Below are positions 10,416-21,982 of a DNA stretch of 64,000 bases, in pieces. The stretch covers positions 4,477,001 to 4,541,000 of the forward strand of contig NC_092671.1 of the NCBI RefSeq assembly GCF_964355755.1, given 5' to 3'. The number at the start of each line of letters is the position of its first letter. Within the stretch, counting starts at the first letter, position 1. Source of the DNA: Antedon mediterranea (lineage: Eukaryota; Echinodermata; Crinoidea; Comatulida; Antedonidae). A model generated the notes under the pieces. That model made no database searches and was not told where the DNA came from. It was given only the letters and a program-made list of their open reading frames with translations. A program made the position numbers and the translations under genes.

Positions 10416-11405
10416 TGCACTGCCTGTTTCTTCCGTAGCCTATGTTCACGAAATTTTCTTCAAACATTAAAGTGTAAAATTTAAAAAATACAAAATAAGC
10501 ATAAATGCTTATTATTATTACCTTATTTCAAGACTTTCTTCTTGGAAGGTAAACATTCTTGTCGTTGTATGTCATAACATGGAAACCTGCAACGATGGTA
10601 ATATCAAAGAACAAATAAATCCGATATCAAATCACTTTTAAAACACTGATGTAAATGCCACCGGGCCTATGCCGGGCCAGGACAGGTTCTATTTATTTCA
10701 TTAATTAGCGTCCGGCAGGATTTTATCATGTACATTTATTCACACAATTCACAATTACATTTAATATATTTAATAGTATACCAAAAGAAGCGAGTGCTTT
10801 ACAGTTTGGTAACCATTTAAATGGATTTAAATGTACAGTACATACATGCCAGACAGCATTCAACATTTTACAGTGTTTATTCTTTCATGGTGTTATGAAG
10901 TACATGTTCACTTAATGTTAATTGGATATTTAATCGTTCGTTTATTATTTATTTATTCAATTCCAAAATATTGTTCTTATAAATCTAACATATTATAGTG
11001 TAACCATATAAGTGAACGTACTATTCATAAGGTTTGAAATGACAGAAATCATAATAATTACACAAGTATCTCAAATGTAAGTACAGTAGCTTTACTTTCT
11101 TATAGTCTATACCGTGCCCGCAGATCGTTCCCGAATAAACATAGTAAATTCAGCGTAAAAAACTGGCGATTTCAAATGTACATACCACAGGACTAAAATA
11201 CATGTTTACAGGAATAAATAAATAGACACGGTGATTCGTATGTAGTGAACTAAACTTAGCACCCTGGGAATTACTTTCGAAAGAGAAAATGTCACAAAAT
11301 GACTTTTTGATTCAAATTTAAACAAACCTAAGTTGTGTTTTGTGAATGATGGGGAAGAGGATGGGTGCAAAAAGAATCAATTTTTAAATATATTCTTTTA
11401 TCCTC

Positions 11406-12180
11406 TCAGTAACGAAATATTTGTTTTATAAATAATGTACCACTAAACACAGTACAACATAATTTGTTGAAACTGTCACTGTCATAGTCGATTGAAATAG
11501 TAAAGGTCATGTAACGATACACCACTACGACGTTTATATTTTTGTTGTAATTATTAATTAATACAAACTTTGAGATGCAACTGTCAGTAACAAAATATTT
11601 GTTTTCATGTTTTATAATACCACTAAACACAATAAAACATAATTTGCTGAAACTGTCACTGTCATAGTCGATTGAAATAGTAAAGTACATGTAACGATAC
11701 ACCACTACGACGTTTATATTGTTTGTAATTATTAATTATTACAAACGTTGAGAAGCAACTGTCAGTAACGAAGTATTTATTTTCATGTTTTATAAATAAT
11801 ATACAACTAAACACAATAAAACATAATTTGTTGAAACTGTCACTGTCATAGTCGATTGAAATAGTAAAGTACATGTAACGATACACCACTACGACGTTTA
11901 TATTGTTTGTAATTATTAATTATTACAAACGTTGAGAAGCAACTGTCAGTAACGAAGTATTTATTTTCATGTTTTATAAATAATATACAACTAAACACAA
12001 TAAAACATAATTTGTTGAAACTGTCACTGTCATAGTCGATTGAAATAGTAAAGTACATGTAATGATACACCACTACGACGTTTATATTTTTGTTGTAATT
12101 ATTAATTAATACAAACTTTGAGATGCAACTGTCAGTAACAAAATATTTGTTTTCATGTTTTATAATGCCACTAAACACAA
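11406..12180. repeat. About 180-bp tandem array, 4.3 units
   Basis: Units begin at CAGTAAC words at 11406, 11584, 11763, 11947 and 12133 (spacing 178, 179, 184, 186). A further partial unit follows after the nested Helitron (13631-13772). Each unit contains AAACTGTCACTGTCATAGTC and CACCACTACGACG. Short open frames of 75-110 codons across it merely read the repeat and are not genes. Block C has fewer units (55083-55673). Confidence 0.92.
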
Positions 12181-13630
12181 TCTATATATAAATTTACGTA
12201 AGGGCAAAATTCGGTAAATCGCGCCTTACTTTTAGAATTTTTACTCGATGGTACATAAAGTTGGTTCGTACTTTCGGTACCGATTTTAACCGCCTGATGT
12301 AACCCTGTTTACTAATTAAATTAAGTTACATAATTAGTTATTGCCAATTAAAACGAATTTAGGTTCAACAATTTGCCCCAAATAGGGGTGTTTTCCGATC
12401 GTGGTATACACTGTCTAATGGATGTCCATCTTGAAAAATACACGCCACAAAAATGCGAGGAGGCTTCGCATTTTCCTATCTCCTCCTACGATAATTGTTT
12501 TTAATAGCTGAAACCCGGTTGAACAGCTCGAGTACAGTATCATAATGTTGAAGACAGGCCGATTTTCTTAAAAAGATACTATTTTGATAGATTTAATATA
12601 CGTTTATGCAAATGTATTGATTTGAAATGAATGGAACATTCCAATCTCTGTTCCACAAGTGTCTATTCCCTCAGGCGTCGTAAAGGCAAGTACTGTATAC
12701 TCATAACAGAAACTCGATCCGTTTTTTTTTTCAATCTGTGCTGCAGAGGTTGGATATAGATATTTTTTAACGGATAATGAGCTAGCGTTTTCAGTCGCCG
12801 TATATTATGTACCGTACAAATCTTTATTATTGCAGTTAAACCACCCACGTGACATCATCACCCTTCCCTCACTGGCATGAGTAGCGTTGTAAAGCCAGTA
12901 GAGGATAGGCCTACGGTGCATCACATGCCCTAACGCAGAACAACTTTGGTGGGTAGGGTTAGGAACCAACTTAAGTATGAATTGGTTCTAAGAAACAATT
13001 GAAACCCATTAGGCCTACTAATTAAGTTGAGTTTGATAATTTAATATTTATTACTCGAATTTATGGTTTGCCACGAATAGGAGTGGTTTTCACAAATTGT
13101 TTTACATTATATAAACATATTATAAACGTCGTAGTGATGTATCGTTACATGTACTGTACTATTTCAATCGACTAGGACGGTGATAGTTTCAACAAAGTAT
13201 TACATCGCAATGTTTTACTGTGTGGTAGTGGTATATTATTTGTAAAACATGAAAACAATTAATATTTCGTTACTACATGGATAAAGAATATATTTAAAAA
13301 TTGTTCCTCTTTGCACCCATCCTCTTTCCCATCCCTCAACCCTAATATTACATACAAAACAAAAATTAAGTTTGTTTAAATTTGACTTAAACAATTGGTC
13401 TCATTTTGTGACAAGTTTCTCTTTCGGAAGTAATTCCCAGGGTGCTAATTTTAGTTCAGTACATAAATCACAGTGTCTATTTATTCGTTCCTGTAAATGA
13501 CATGTATTATTGTCCTGCGGTACGTACATTTGAAATCGCTAGTTTTTTAACGCTGAAATTATTATGTATTCGAGAACCATCTGTGAGCACGACCTAGATG
13601 GTACGCGAGCGAAGCGAGCGTACCATCTAG
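12181..13630 (+). mobile_element. Helitron X, TC...CTAG with 3' hairpin
   Basis: Begins TCTATATATAAATTTACG and ends ...GCGTACCATCTAG. The last 37 bp form a hairpin (13594-13606 pairs with 13618-13630) closing on the CTAG terminus. It lies precisely between A and T of the minisatellite unit, whose uninterrupted form reads ACACAATAAAAC, with no target duplication. These are the canonical Helitron hallmarks. It is 1450 bp with no Rep/helicase, so non-autonomous. It includes an inverted copy of part of the minisatellite unit at about 13120-13270. It is also present in block C (55675-56810), so it is older than the duplication. Confidence 0.85.
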
Positions 13631-14337
13631 TAAAACATAATTTGTGGAAACTGTCACTGTCATAGTCGATTGAAATAGTAAAGTACATGTAACGATACAC
13701 CACTACGACGTTTATATTGTTTGTAATTATTAATTATTACAAACGTTGAGAAGCAACTGTCAGTAACACCAATTTACAGTTAGATATGTTCGCTTCAAAT
13801 GGCGATCAAAAAAAATATACCTAAAGATTATCCCCCCAAGGCCCATAATATTTACCTACTTGTTTTATACCAAATATTTATACTGGAAGACTGAGAAATT
13901 GGAATGTTCCATTTATCGTTAATCAATACGTTTGTATAAACGTTTATTAAATCTATCAACTTAGTATTTTTTTTAAGAGAATCTACTTGTCTTTAACATT
14001 ATGATGCTGTACTCTCGAGCTGTTTAACCGATTTTCAGCTATTAGAAACAATTATCGTAGAAGAAGATTGCGAAGCATTCTCGTATTATTGTGTGCGGGT
14101 ATTTTTCAGCATGGACATCCATTAGACAATGTATAGTGTATACCATAGAAAAAACCCTATTTGGGGCAAATCGTTGAACCTTAATTCGTTTCAAAAAATT
14201 AAAATTAGTTCCAAACGTATGAACCAACTTACCACCGAGTAAAAATTGTAGAAGTAACGCGACTTTTGCCCTTACGTAAATGTATATATAGATGTTTAGG
14301 CCTATACTATTTATATTAGTAGGTAGTTAAACCAAAA

Positions 14338-14544
14338 ATGATTTCAAAGGAATTTACAAGGAGGTACAAGAAGGAGCTTGACAATCATATCATATTTCTA
14401 ATGACGAAAAAACACCAGAAAACAAATATTATTGTTGTTGTTCATCCTAAAAAGCAATCACTAAGCAATCTTTACACCGAAAACCAAGACATAAATATTG
14501 AACAGGAGAATAAGTTGCTATTCTTCAGTCAGAACTGGAAATAA
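14338..14544 (+). CDS. Unrecognised 68-codon open frame
   Basis: MISKEFTRRYKKELDNHIIF at the start, basic and without membrane segments, domains or family resemblance that I recognise. The block C copy (57517-57723) differs by a single synonymous change (GAG to GAA), but the flanks are also very similar, so this is not evidence of selection. It could be chance, an exon or a transposon relic. Confidence 0.2.
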   Translation: MISKEFTRRYKKELDNHIIFLMTKKHQKTNIIVVVHPKKQSLSNLYTENQDINIEQENKLLFFSQNWK

Positions 14545-15109
14545 AGAACAGGCCTTGGAAGCTTTTGCAAGAGACGACCATTTCCCAGACGACAGTGAAA
14601 TAAATTAGGTCCTACACCAAACATGCAAATCTCATTACTTTGTATTTATCTTGATTGTATTAAAATAAATTGTGCTGTCGCACAACGAAATGTAAATGAG
14701 AACGTCAAAATAGGTGTCAGACCAATAATTAAAATAAAACATTAAAATTAGGCCTGAAAAAAATGACAATAATGTGGAGATGCAAAATAAAATAAGAAAA
14801 AGCTAAATCAAAACAATAAAGTCAAACAGCCAGAACAAATTAAAGACATTTGAATTTTAAAGATAGAATTAATTTATTTTATTTAATTTTAATTTTATTT
14901 CATTTTTTAGAATTTTGATGTGATGTCTCACAATAGGCCTATTTCACTTTGATCAAAAATTGGTGAACCGTTTTTTGTTGTTGTTGTTTTTTAAAAGTGA
15001 AATCATTTATCTTTTCTGCATGTTTTAAGCATTCGTGTTTTTTACACTATAATACTGTATTATTTGCGTTGAATTTGTGAAATTTGGTTTTTAAATTATA
15101 ATTCTTGCT

Positions 15110-15432
15110 TATAGAATTAAATGAAAACAAGATAGACATTCACATATTGATTTTTCTTATTGTGTTATTTTATTGTATTTACATAATACAATACAAAAGA
15201 CAATATATAATTTACAACTTCATTATGTGTGACAAAACAAACTTTCTGTCTTGCCTTAAGATATTATAATATAAATTCTTACAGAATTTAATAAAAACAA
15301 GATATACATTTAAATATTGATTTTTATTCTTATTGTACATTGTACTGTATATTACATAAAATCATGTCAATACATAAAACAATATATAATTTACAAATTC
15401 AATATTTGTGTGTGACAAAACCGACTTTCTGT
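15110..15432. repeat. Two-unit tandem duplication (about 172 bp) in AT-rich spacer
   Basis: The stretch from AAAACAAGATAGACATT near 15123 to CAAACTTTCTGT near 15250 is repeated, diverged, at about 15295-15432 (AAAACAAGATATACATT to CCGACTTTCTGT). The block C counterpart is about 58300-58610. The remainder of 14545-16390 is very AT-rich spacer with no gene that I can support. Confidence 0.75.
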
Positions 15433-16399
15433 AAGCCAAGAGCATGACTTTATATATTGTAATATAAATGTTATAATGTACTTAAGTTATGTTACCATGA
15501 CGCGTTACTATATACACTCATCTATTTATGCCTATGCATACATTGTATACTGTATTGTATTATGCCGGATACCCGAACCTACAAATCTAATAGTAAATGT
15601 TAACATTATTCAATGGTGAAAAATATCATTTAATAGACTGTTGTTCCTATATTCTGTCAACACGTTCGGTTATATGTTACATATTAAATATAAATGTAAA
15701 ATTGTACATTTGTGTAAGTTCTGTGTACGTGTGAATCCGGCATTAGTTTGTTCCTAAACGAAAAGAATTCTCATTAACAACCTGTTTTCTACCACACAGT
15801 TCATTTAAATCTTTCTTCTTTTTCTTTTTTAAATAGATTACAACCGTAAATGTGTGTAACAAATAAATAAAAGTGTTCTAATTCCGGTTATCTCTTATAT
15901 AAATTGAAAATGTTTTGGATTCAAAACAATTTATATTCTTATATTTTATTCATGATGTGTATGTTTTTATATGTGCAATATGTTATGTTATGATATGATA
16001 TGTAGTGTATAGAAAGAACATTTCTGATATTTTATATTAGACAAATAAATGCTGTAATTCATTCATTCTGGGAGACAGTTTACAGCAATTGGAGACAATC
16101 AACAAGGACTACCGACGTTATGTGCATTGTTTGTTGCTGTTCCACTGATTTTACTATACTTTAGTTGATATCCTATCTGAAGTTTAGCGAACAGCCCGAT
16201 AGCCATATTCACCTTCAGGATGAATCTTCTCAGCAAGGACTTTTTATTTCTTACGCATCCAACAGCGAGGAACTCGCCAATTACAAGATGATCATTCTTA
16301 TAAAATAATAATTAAGCGTTTATGTTTTGTGTAATAATACAATATAGTACTTCTTTCAGCACAGTTGGCCTATTATACTATTTTCAATGGTGAAACATC

Positions 16400-18385
16400 A
16401 TTTTCTTAATTCTTTTGCAGAAAACGTCAACAAATGCTTGTCTGAAACTAGTATTTACTACATTATATATTACAGGAGTTACAGAAGAATTTAAGTATGT
16501 TCAAAAAGCCAAGAGACATCAGATCCAAGAATATTTAAAAAGTTTAATAATGCGAACATATAAATCGGTGTCATGCAGAGAACATAAATGGCTGAACAAG
16601 TATTAAATATGTGGAAACTTACTTACTCACTTACTTTGTTTTGGAAAAGCAACTATTATTAAGTCACTGTTTCTCCTGATATTCACGTATGTTTTCTCAA
16701 ATTTACCAGACCCATCCGATTGTTTCCTTCAAGATATTCAAAGTAAAATATTTAAATGTATATGGAACGGAAAGCCCGATAAATTCAAAAGAAAATTCAT
16801 GCTTAACAATTTTGACGAAGGAGGGTTAAAAATTCCCCATATTAAGAGTTACTGTACATCTCTCAAATCATGTTGGGTGAAAAGATATCTTGATGGAAAT
16901 CAATCCAAGTGGAAAGTGTTTTTAAAAAGTAAGATTAAAGAGGTTGGAGGAAATATTGTTTTCGAAACCAACTTTTCTAAATCTTCAAACATATTAAAAC
17001 AATTTGAAAGGTTCCATAAAGATATACTCTCTGCGTGGAGTGAATACATTTTTGTAGAACCGTATACGATAGAGGACATCTTAAATCTATCTTTATGGAA
17101 CAACTCATGTTTGATAAAAAAGAATTTAAAGTTGAAAAAAGTTGGTTGGTTAAAAATGTAAACTATGTAAAAGATATCGTGAACAAAGAAGGGAAAATAT
17201 TAGAACTAGACGAATTTAACCAAAAATATAATTTTAAACCAGACTTCTTATTATATCACCAGATTGTAAATTCAATTCCAAAGCTCTGGAAACAGAAATT
17301 AATTGAACAAGGTGTAAACACAACTAATGAAGTTGAATCTAAATTACAGACATTCATTTCTGTGAAAACGAGAAATTGTCATTATATTTATAAAAACATT
17401 ATATTAAAAAATGTTGAAGAGCCAATTGGAATTAAATCCAAATGGGAAAAGGAGTTTGACAACAAACTTGATTGGAACAACCTTTTCTCAAATTTACACG
17501 CCTGTACAAATGACACTAAGCTAAAAAATGTTCAATTTAAATTTATTCATCGTATAATTTATACAAATACAATGCTCTTTAAGATGTCAAAGGTCGATTC
17601 ACCTATGTGTAGTTTTTGCAAGGAAAAGCAGGAAACACTTCTACATATGTTCTTTGAATGTGATCTCATGGTAAAGAAAATATGGGAAAATGTAAAACAA
17701 TATATGTATCGAAATATCAACAATAACTTAATTATCACCAAAGAAAGTATATGTTTTGGTTTTGGAAAAACACACAGTGATGCAAACATTTTAATTTTAA
17801 TTACAAAGTGGTACATATTTAGTTGCAAAATCAAAAAACAATTACTTAATTATAATCATTTATTTCACATTTACCAAAAATACAAAGCAACCATATTATT
17901 AACAAAATGATTATTATAAAGTGTATTTTTGCGATACATTATTTTTTTTTTCTTAAATTTCATTACTCTCTTATTTTTGAGAGAGTATTATATCGTTTTA
18001 ATAGTTACGTTACCTTTATATATTAATGTTGTATTATGTATGTGTTAGGGTTAGGGAAAAAAAAAGAGAACATAAATGGCGACCGTCACAAAAACTGTCT
18101 AAAGTATTGTTCTCTCAGATTTAGAACGTGGGTCGGTCTCGCGTGAATTTATTGTTATGTTATTTCGGGACTTTAGAAAATAAGCGAATATAAAACCAAA
18201 ACAACCACAATTAACACCATAGTGATAACAGATTGTAGTATCCAATACATTGAACATAATTTGTTGTAACTTAGCTTAATATGACAAATGTTATCTAGAT
18301 TTGATATGCCTTTATAAATATCAGGCCAGGGAAGAATGAACAATGACAACTTCAAAACCAGAGAAAGTATCATAATTATTATGAC
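16400..18385 (-). pseudogene. GPCR pseudogene (346-type) split by a LINE and truncated by a Helitron
   Basis: Minus-strand relative of the receptor at 38874-39914. The C-terminal segment (TM7 and helix 8) is at about 16400-16592. After a 1.47-kb LINE, homology resumes at 18065-18385 with TM6 through the second extracellular loop (PWPDIYKGISN) and TM5. It ends abruptly at the Helitron 3' end at 18386. TM1-TM4 are missing. A deletion of several bases at about 18176, where the intact gene encodes HSVRKSR, also breaks the frame. Block C has the same pseudogene without the LINE or Helitron (59590-60075), so the receptor was dead before both insertions. Confidence 0.88.
16593..18064 (+). mobile_element. 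5'-truncated Tx1/L1-type LINE with 16-bp target duplication
   Basis: The 3' portion of ORF2: EGGLKIPHIKS connection region (from about 16820), then a C-terminal cysteine motif CSFCKEKQETLLHMFFEC (about 17608-17661). The frame changes once, at about 17095-17160, so it is not a functional protein. It ends in an A-run at 18056-18065. AGAGAACATAAATGGC is repeated at 16577-16592 and 18065-18080; block C carries one copy at the empty site (about 59755-59770). This is a textbook target-primed insertion, later than the A/C duplication. Confidence 0.93.
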
Positions 18386-18917
18386 TAGATGGTACGCTCG
18401 CTTCGCTCGCGTACCATCTAGGTCGTGCCCACAGATGGTTCTCAAATACACAGTAATTTCAGCGTAACAAAACTGGCGATTTCAAATGTACTATTATATA
18501 ATACATTATCGTTTACAGAAACGAATAAATAGACACGATGATTTATGTAGTCAACTAAAAGTAGCACCCTGGGAATTACTTCCGAAGGAGAAACTTATAA
18601 CAAATTGAGACAAATTTTTGATTTGGACTCATTCCTAAAGAAACCCAATTTGTTTTGTATGTAACATTAGGGTTGAAGGATGGGAAAGCGGATAGGTACA
18701 AAGAGGAAAACTTTTCAAATAATATATTCTTTATCCACTCAGTAACGGAATATTGTTTTCATGTTTTATAGGCCTATAAATAATATACCTCTAAATACAG
18801 TAAAACATTTGCGATTTAATACTGTATTAAAACAATCACTGTCAAAGTCGATTGAAATATTAAAGTACATGTCACGATACACCACTACGACGTTTATATT
18901 TTTGGTAATTATTAATT

Positions 18918-19228
18918 TTATTTATTTTATTTTATTTTATTTAATTTTCAGGCAAACATACATGACAACACAGCGGTGCAGCACCCTGAGGATTGCCATG
19001 AGTGCAAAGCACTATCGAGATGGCTCTCCATATACTGCACTAGAACATATAAGACAAACATATACACAAGATGCTCTACATAGACAAAGACTTATTATTA
19101 AGTCTTTGGGAGTGGAGTTGTAAATTGTCATGAGAAAAAAACCCTGACATATGACAGGACTTGAACCCAGGACCCTTAGATTGGTAGCCAAGCATCATAA
19201 CCACCAAGCCACAGCTCCACTATCGTTA
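18918..19228 (-). mobile_element. tRNA-derived SINE
   Basis: On the minus strand the head carries a pol III A box (TGGCTTGGTGG, complement of 19201-19211) and a B box (GGTTCAAGTCC, complement of 19157-19167). The tail is an AAAAT-type A-rich run at about 18918-18942. ATTAATT flanks both sides. It is inserted in the minisatellite unit of Helitron Y. This is a SINE head, not a functional tRNA gene: the cloverleaf arms are not maintained. Confidence 0.85.
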
Positions 19229-20017
19229 ATTAATTAATACAAACGTTGAGAAAGAACGGTCAGTATAAATTTCATTTGTATATAATAATGTGTTTATATA
19301 TCTAACAGTAGAGCCTATCCACAATCTCAGTAATAAAGTTTATTTGTATATATTTTTATATTACATCTAACAGTACGAACATTCACAGTAAGAAATGTTC
19401 GATTCAAATGAGGACCAACAATAGTTAATAGGTATTTACAGTATTGTCAAAGTATTGCAAGTTTATTCTCAAAGGGCCCATATTTACCTACCGTATGTGT
19501 TTAACCAAGGGCTCACAAATTTACCTACTTGTGTTAAACCAAACTCTGGCAGACTGAGAGATTGAGATGTTCCATTTATCGCAAATCAATACATTTGTAT
19601 AATCGAAATTAAATAATCAAAATAGTATTTTTTAAAGAAAATCGGCCGGTCTTCAACATTATGATGGTGTACTCTAGCTGTTCAACCAGTTTTCAGCTAT
19701 TAAAAACAATTATCGTAGGAGGAGATAGGAAAATGCGAAGCCTCCTCGCATTTTTGTGGCGGGTATTTTTCAAGATGGACATCCATTAGACAGTGTATAC
19801 CACGATCGGAAAACACCCCTATTTGCGGCAAATCGTTGAACCTAAATTCGTTTTAATCGTCAATAACTAATTATCTAACTTAATTTAATTAGTAAACAGG
19901 GTTACATCAGGTGGTTAAAATCAGTACCGAAAGTACGAACCAACTTTATATGCCATCGAGTAAAAATTCTAGAAGTAAGGCGCGATTTACAATTTTGCCC
20001 TTACGTAAATTTATATA

Positions 20018-21642
20018 CTTCTTCTTTCCCTTTTCAGGGAATTTATTGGTTCAAAGTATACTGGCCTTTGGCCCTAATACAAACAAATACAAATTAACTA
20101 TAACTTAAGATAATGGTTTCTTCTTTCAAAAGCAAAGTAGACGTATTTTCCTAAATTATAAGTAAAATTTGTGTTGGAAAGTAATAAACAAAGCTTATTA
20201 ATAGAAGGAAAAACACGAATAAATCTTGGAATAAAACTTTTTCTTAAATCATTGTAAAATGTGCATTGCAAAATAAAATGATATTCATCCTCAACAATGT
20301 TCTTTTTACATAATTTACACGTTCTCTTATATCTTTCTACACCCTCCCATCTGCCCTTTTCAATTTCTAGCTCTAATATCCCTAAACGTAACTTAGTTAA
20401 TAATCTTCTTTGTTTAAAATTAATGATGTTGGTCAAGTGATAACTTAAACATATTTCTTTTTTATAAAGAGAAAAGAGCCTTAACTTATTATGTGAACTA
20501 AATTTTTGAATGCATTTTTGTTTTTCAATATCACATAAGCGCAACTTAAATTCTCTCAAAAATAAACCTTTACTATTAACATATTGTTGTAACCATATAT
20601 AACCAAAACCAGTAGAAAAGAGTAAGTGTTTGACCTGTTGTGCCCAACAATTCTCATTACGGTTAACTTTTCTAAGTTGAAACTCATAACACTTAAAAAT
20701 GAATCTGTCATGATCTAAAGTAATAATATGTAACCAAAATCTTATAACTGTAACTAAACAATCCACAGAAAGTGGTAATCTACCTAACTCAGAAGTAACA
20801 GCGGCATTTGGTGCATTTTTTCCAACTTGCAATAAATATCTACAAAATTTAGTATGTGTTTTTTCTATAATGTTTGTGCTATCTGACATTCCCCAGATTT
20901 CGCTTCCATACGTTAAAATAGGAAGTATTTTCACATCAAAAATATGGTTCCATGTATTAATTGGAAGAAAAGATAAGTTACGATAAATGAATGATTTTAA
21001 GCAGAATAAACTTTGATTTGCTTTTTGTTGATTATGTTGCATTGAGTTGTTCCATGCACCATTTGAACTAAAAATAACACCAAGATAATTATACGAATTA
21101 ACAATTTTTAATTGAATATTTTTATACTTCCATTTTTCAATGTTCCTTAAATTGCGGCCATTTTTAAAAACCATAATTTTGGATTTTGTAGTGTTTACAG
21201 TAAGTTTCCAAGTATCACAATAAAGTTCAAGTTTATTTATTAATTTTTGGAGACCTTTCACCGTATCACTAACAAGCACTAAGTCATCTGCATAAAGAAG
21301 ATGATTCATATGACAATCTCCAATTTGAATGAAATCGTTTACCTGATTAAGTATACCACTCAAATCATTAATGTAAATATTAAAGAGTAAAGACGACAAC
21401 GGAGAACCTTGTTGTACTCCAATCGAACAATTAAAAGATGGACTAAGTTTGTTGCCAATTTTAACATGAGCAGATAAGTTTTGGTATAAGGAATTTATTA
21501 TGTGTAACATTCTGCCTGAAACACCGATACATTTCAACTTATGTAGTAAAAGTGTATGATTTATAGAGTCAAAGGCACGTTTAAGATCAACAAAACAAAC
21601 AAACATCCTACCCCGCTTTTTATCGAAGTATTTAGAGATGAA
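20018..21642 (-). mobile_element. 5'-truncated LINE with 15-bp target duplication
   Basis: ACGTAAATTTATATA lies at 20003-20017 and 21643-21657, on both sides of the element. It is inserted near the 5' end of Helitron Y. The 5' end is cut within the reverse transcriptase. The 3' end has no poly(A): on the minus strand it finishes with AATAAATTC, a small hairpin (TCCCTGAAAAGGGA) and AAGAAGAAG. Its one long frame is described separately. Confidence 0.9.
20098..21606 (-). CDS. LINE reverse transcriptase, C-terminal 502 residues, open
   Basis: RNA-directed DNA polymerase of a non-LTR element, lacking its N-terminal endonuclease and fingers because the element is 5'-truncated. Motifs in order: FVDLKRAFDSINH at the start, QQGSPLSSLLFNIYIND near residue 64, catalytic YADD near residue 105, then a thumb region and a C-terminal CKLCKK...EYHFILQC cysteine/histidine motif near residue 425-445. 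The frame remains open upstream to the truncation. I do not assign a clade firmly; I/Nimb- or CR1-related are possible. It is not expected to be expressed as a complete enzyme. Confidence 0.85.
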   Translation of the reverse strand: MFVCFVDLKRAFDSINHTLLLHKLKCIGVSGRMLHIINSLYQNLSAHVKIGNKLSPSFNCSIGVQQGSPLSSLLFNIYINDLSGILNQVNDFIQIGDCHMNHLLYADDLVLVSDTVKGLQKLINKLELYCDTWKLTVNTTKSKIMVFKNGRNLRNIEKWKYKNIQLKIVNSYNYLGVIFSSNGAWNNSMQHNQQKANQSLFCLKSFIYRNLSFLPINTWNHIFDVKILPILTYGSEIWGMSDSTNIIEKTHTKFCRYLLQVGKNAPNAAVTSELGRLPLSVDCLVTVIRFWLHIITLDHDRFIFKCYEFQLRKVNRNENCWAQQVKHLLFSTGFGYIWLQQYVNSKGLFLREFKLRLCDIEKQKCIQKFSSHNKLRLFSLYKKEICLSYHLTNIINFKQRRLLTKLRLGILELEIEKGRWEGVERYKRTCKLCKKNIVEDEYHFILQCTFYNDLRKSFIPRFIRVFPSINKLCLLLSNTNFTYNLGKYVYFAFERRNHYLKL

Positions 21643-21982
21643 AACGTAAATTTATATATTGACACTATATATGAATATCAGTGTTTGAATTTTGTTTGTT
21701 TTTGTGATGGAAACATTATTGTCCCCTTAGTAGGGATTGAATCAACCGTTTGACACACTTAAAAATGTCCATGTCCTCTTAAAAAAAAGGCTGGCCGTAG
21801 TTTTAAAACATATATTGCCTCTAGTTTTTTAAAAACAAAAACAAAAATAAAAATATTGACAATCACTCACAAGTTTGCTTAATTCGGCCTATCTATCTAA
21901 CTAAAGTGTAAACAAAATAATTATAACATTTTGTTTTATATTTCAAAATGTAATGGTCATAAGTTATCTATAATTATAACAT

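Larger units (their letters stand above)
11106..14292 (-). mobile_element. Helitron Z (non-autonomous) carrying a minisatellite and a nested Helitron
   Basis: Read on the minus strand, it starts TCTATATATACATTTACG just after an A (5' end at 14292) and then TAAGGGCAAAAGT. It runs through the same sequence as Helitrons X and Y down to about 11106, where homology stops without the hairpin, so the 3' end is probably lost or truncated. Inside lie the 178-186-bp tandem array (11406-12180 and 13631-13772) and Helitron X in the opposite orientation (12181-13630). The pair forms a giant inverted repeat. No Rep/helicase frame is present. The block C copy is 54787-57471. Confidence 0.7.
18386..21661 (-). 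mobile_element. Helitron Y containing a SINE and a LINE
   Basis: Minus-strand Helitron. The 5' TC lies at 21660-21661 followed by AATATATAAATTTACG, and the 3' hairpin ending CTAG is at 18386-18422. The empty site in block C (near 60080) reads TTATGACACTATA; Y sits in it with no net duplication, between G and T on its own strand. Without passengers it is about 1.3 kb, with one minisatellite unit (about 18722-18917 and 19229-19262). Passengers: a SINE (18918-19228) and a LINE (20018-21642). It is absent from block C and therefore younger than the duplication. Confidence 0.85.

Noticed and set aside
11406-12178. Open frames of 75-110 codons on the minus strand with repeated peptide blocks
   Set aside because: They only read the about 180-bp minisatellite; unit lengths of 178-186 are not multiples of three, and the frame changes from unit to unit.
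19157-19211. Possible functional tRNA gene
   Set aside because: A and B boxes are present but the cloverleaf stems are not kept and an A-rich tail follows; it is a SINE head.
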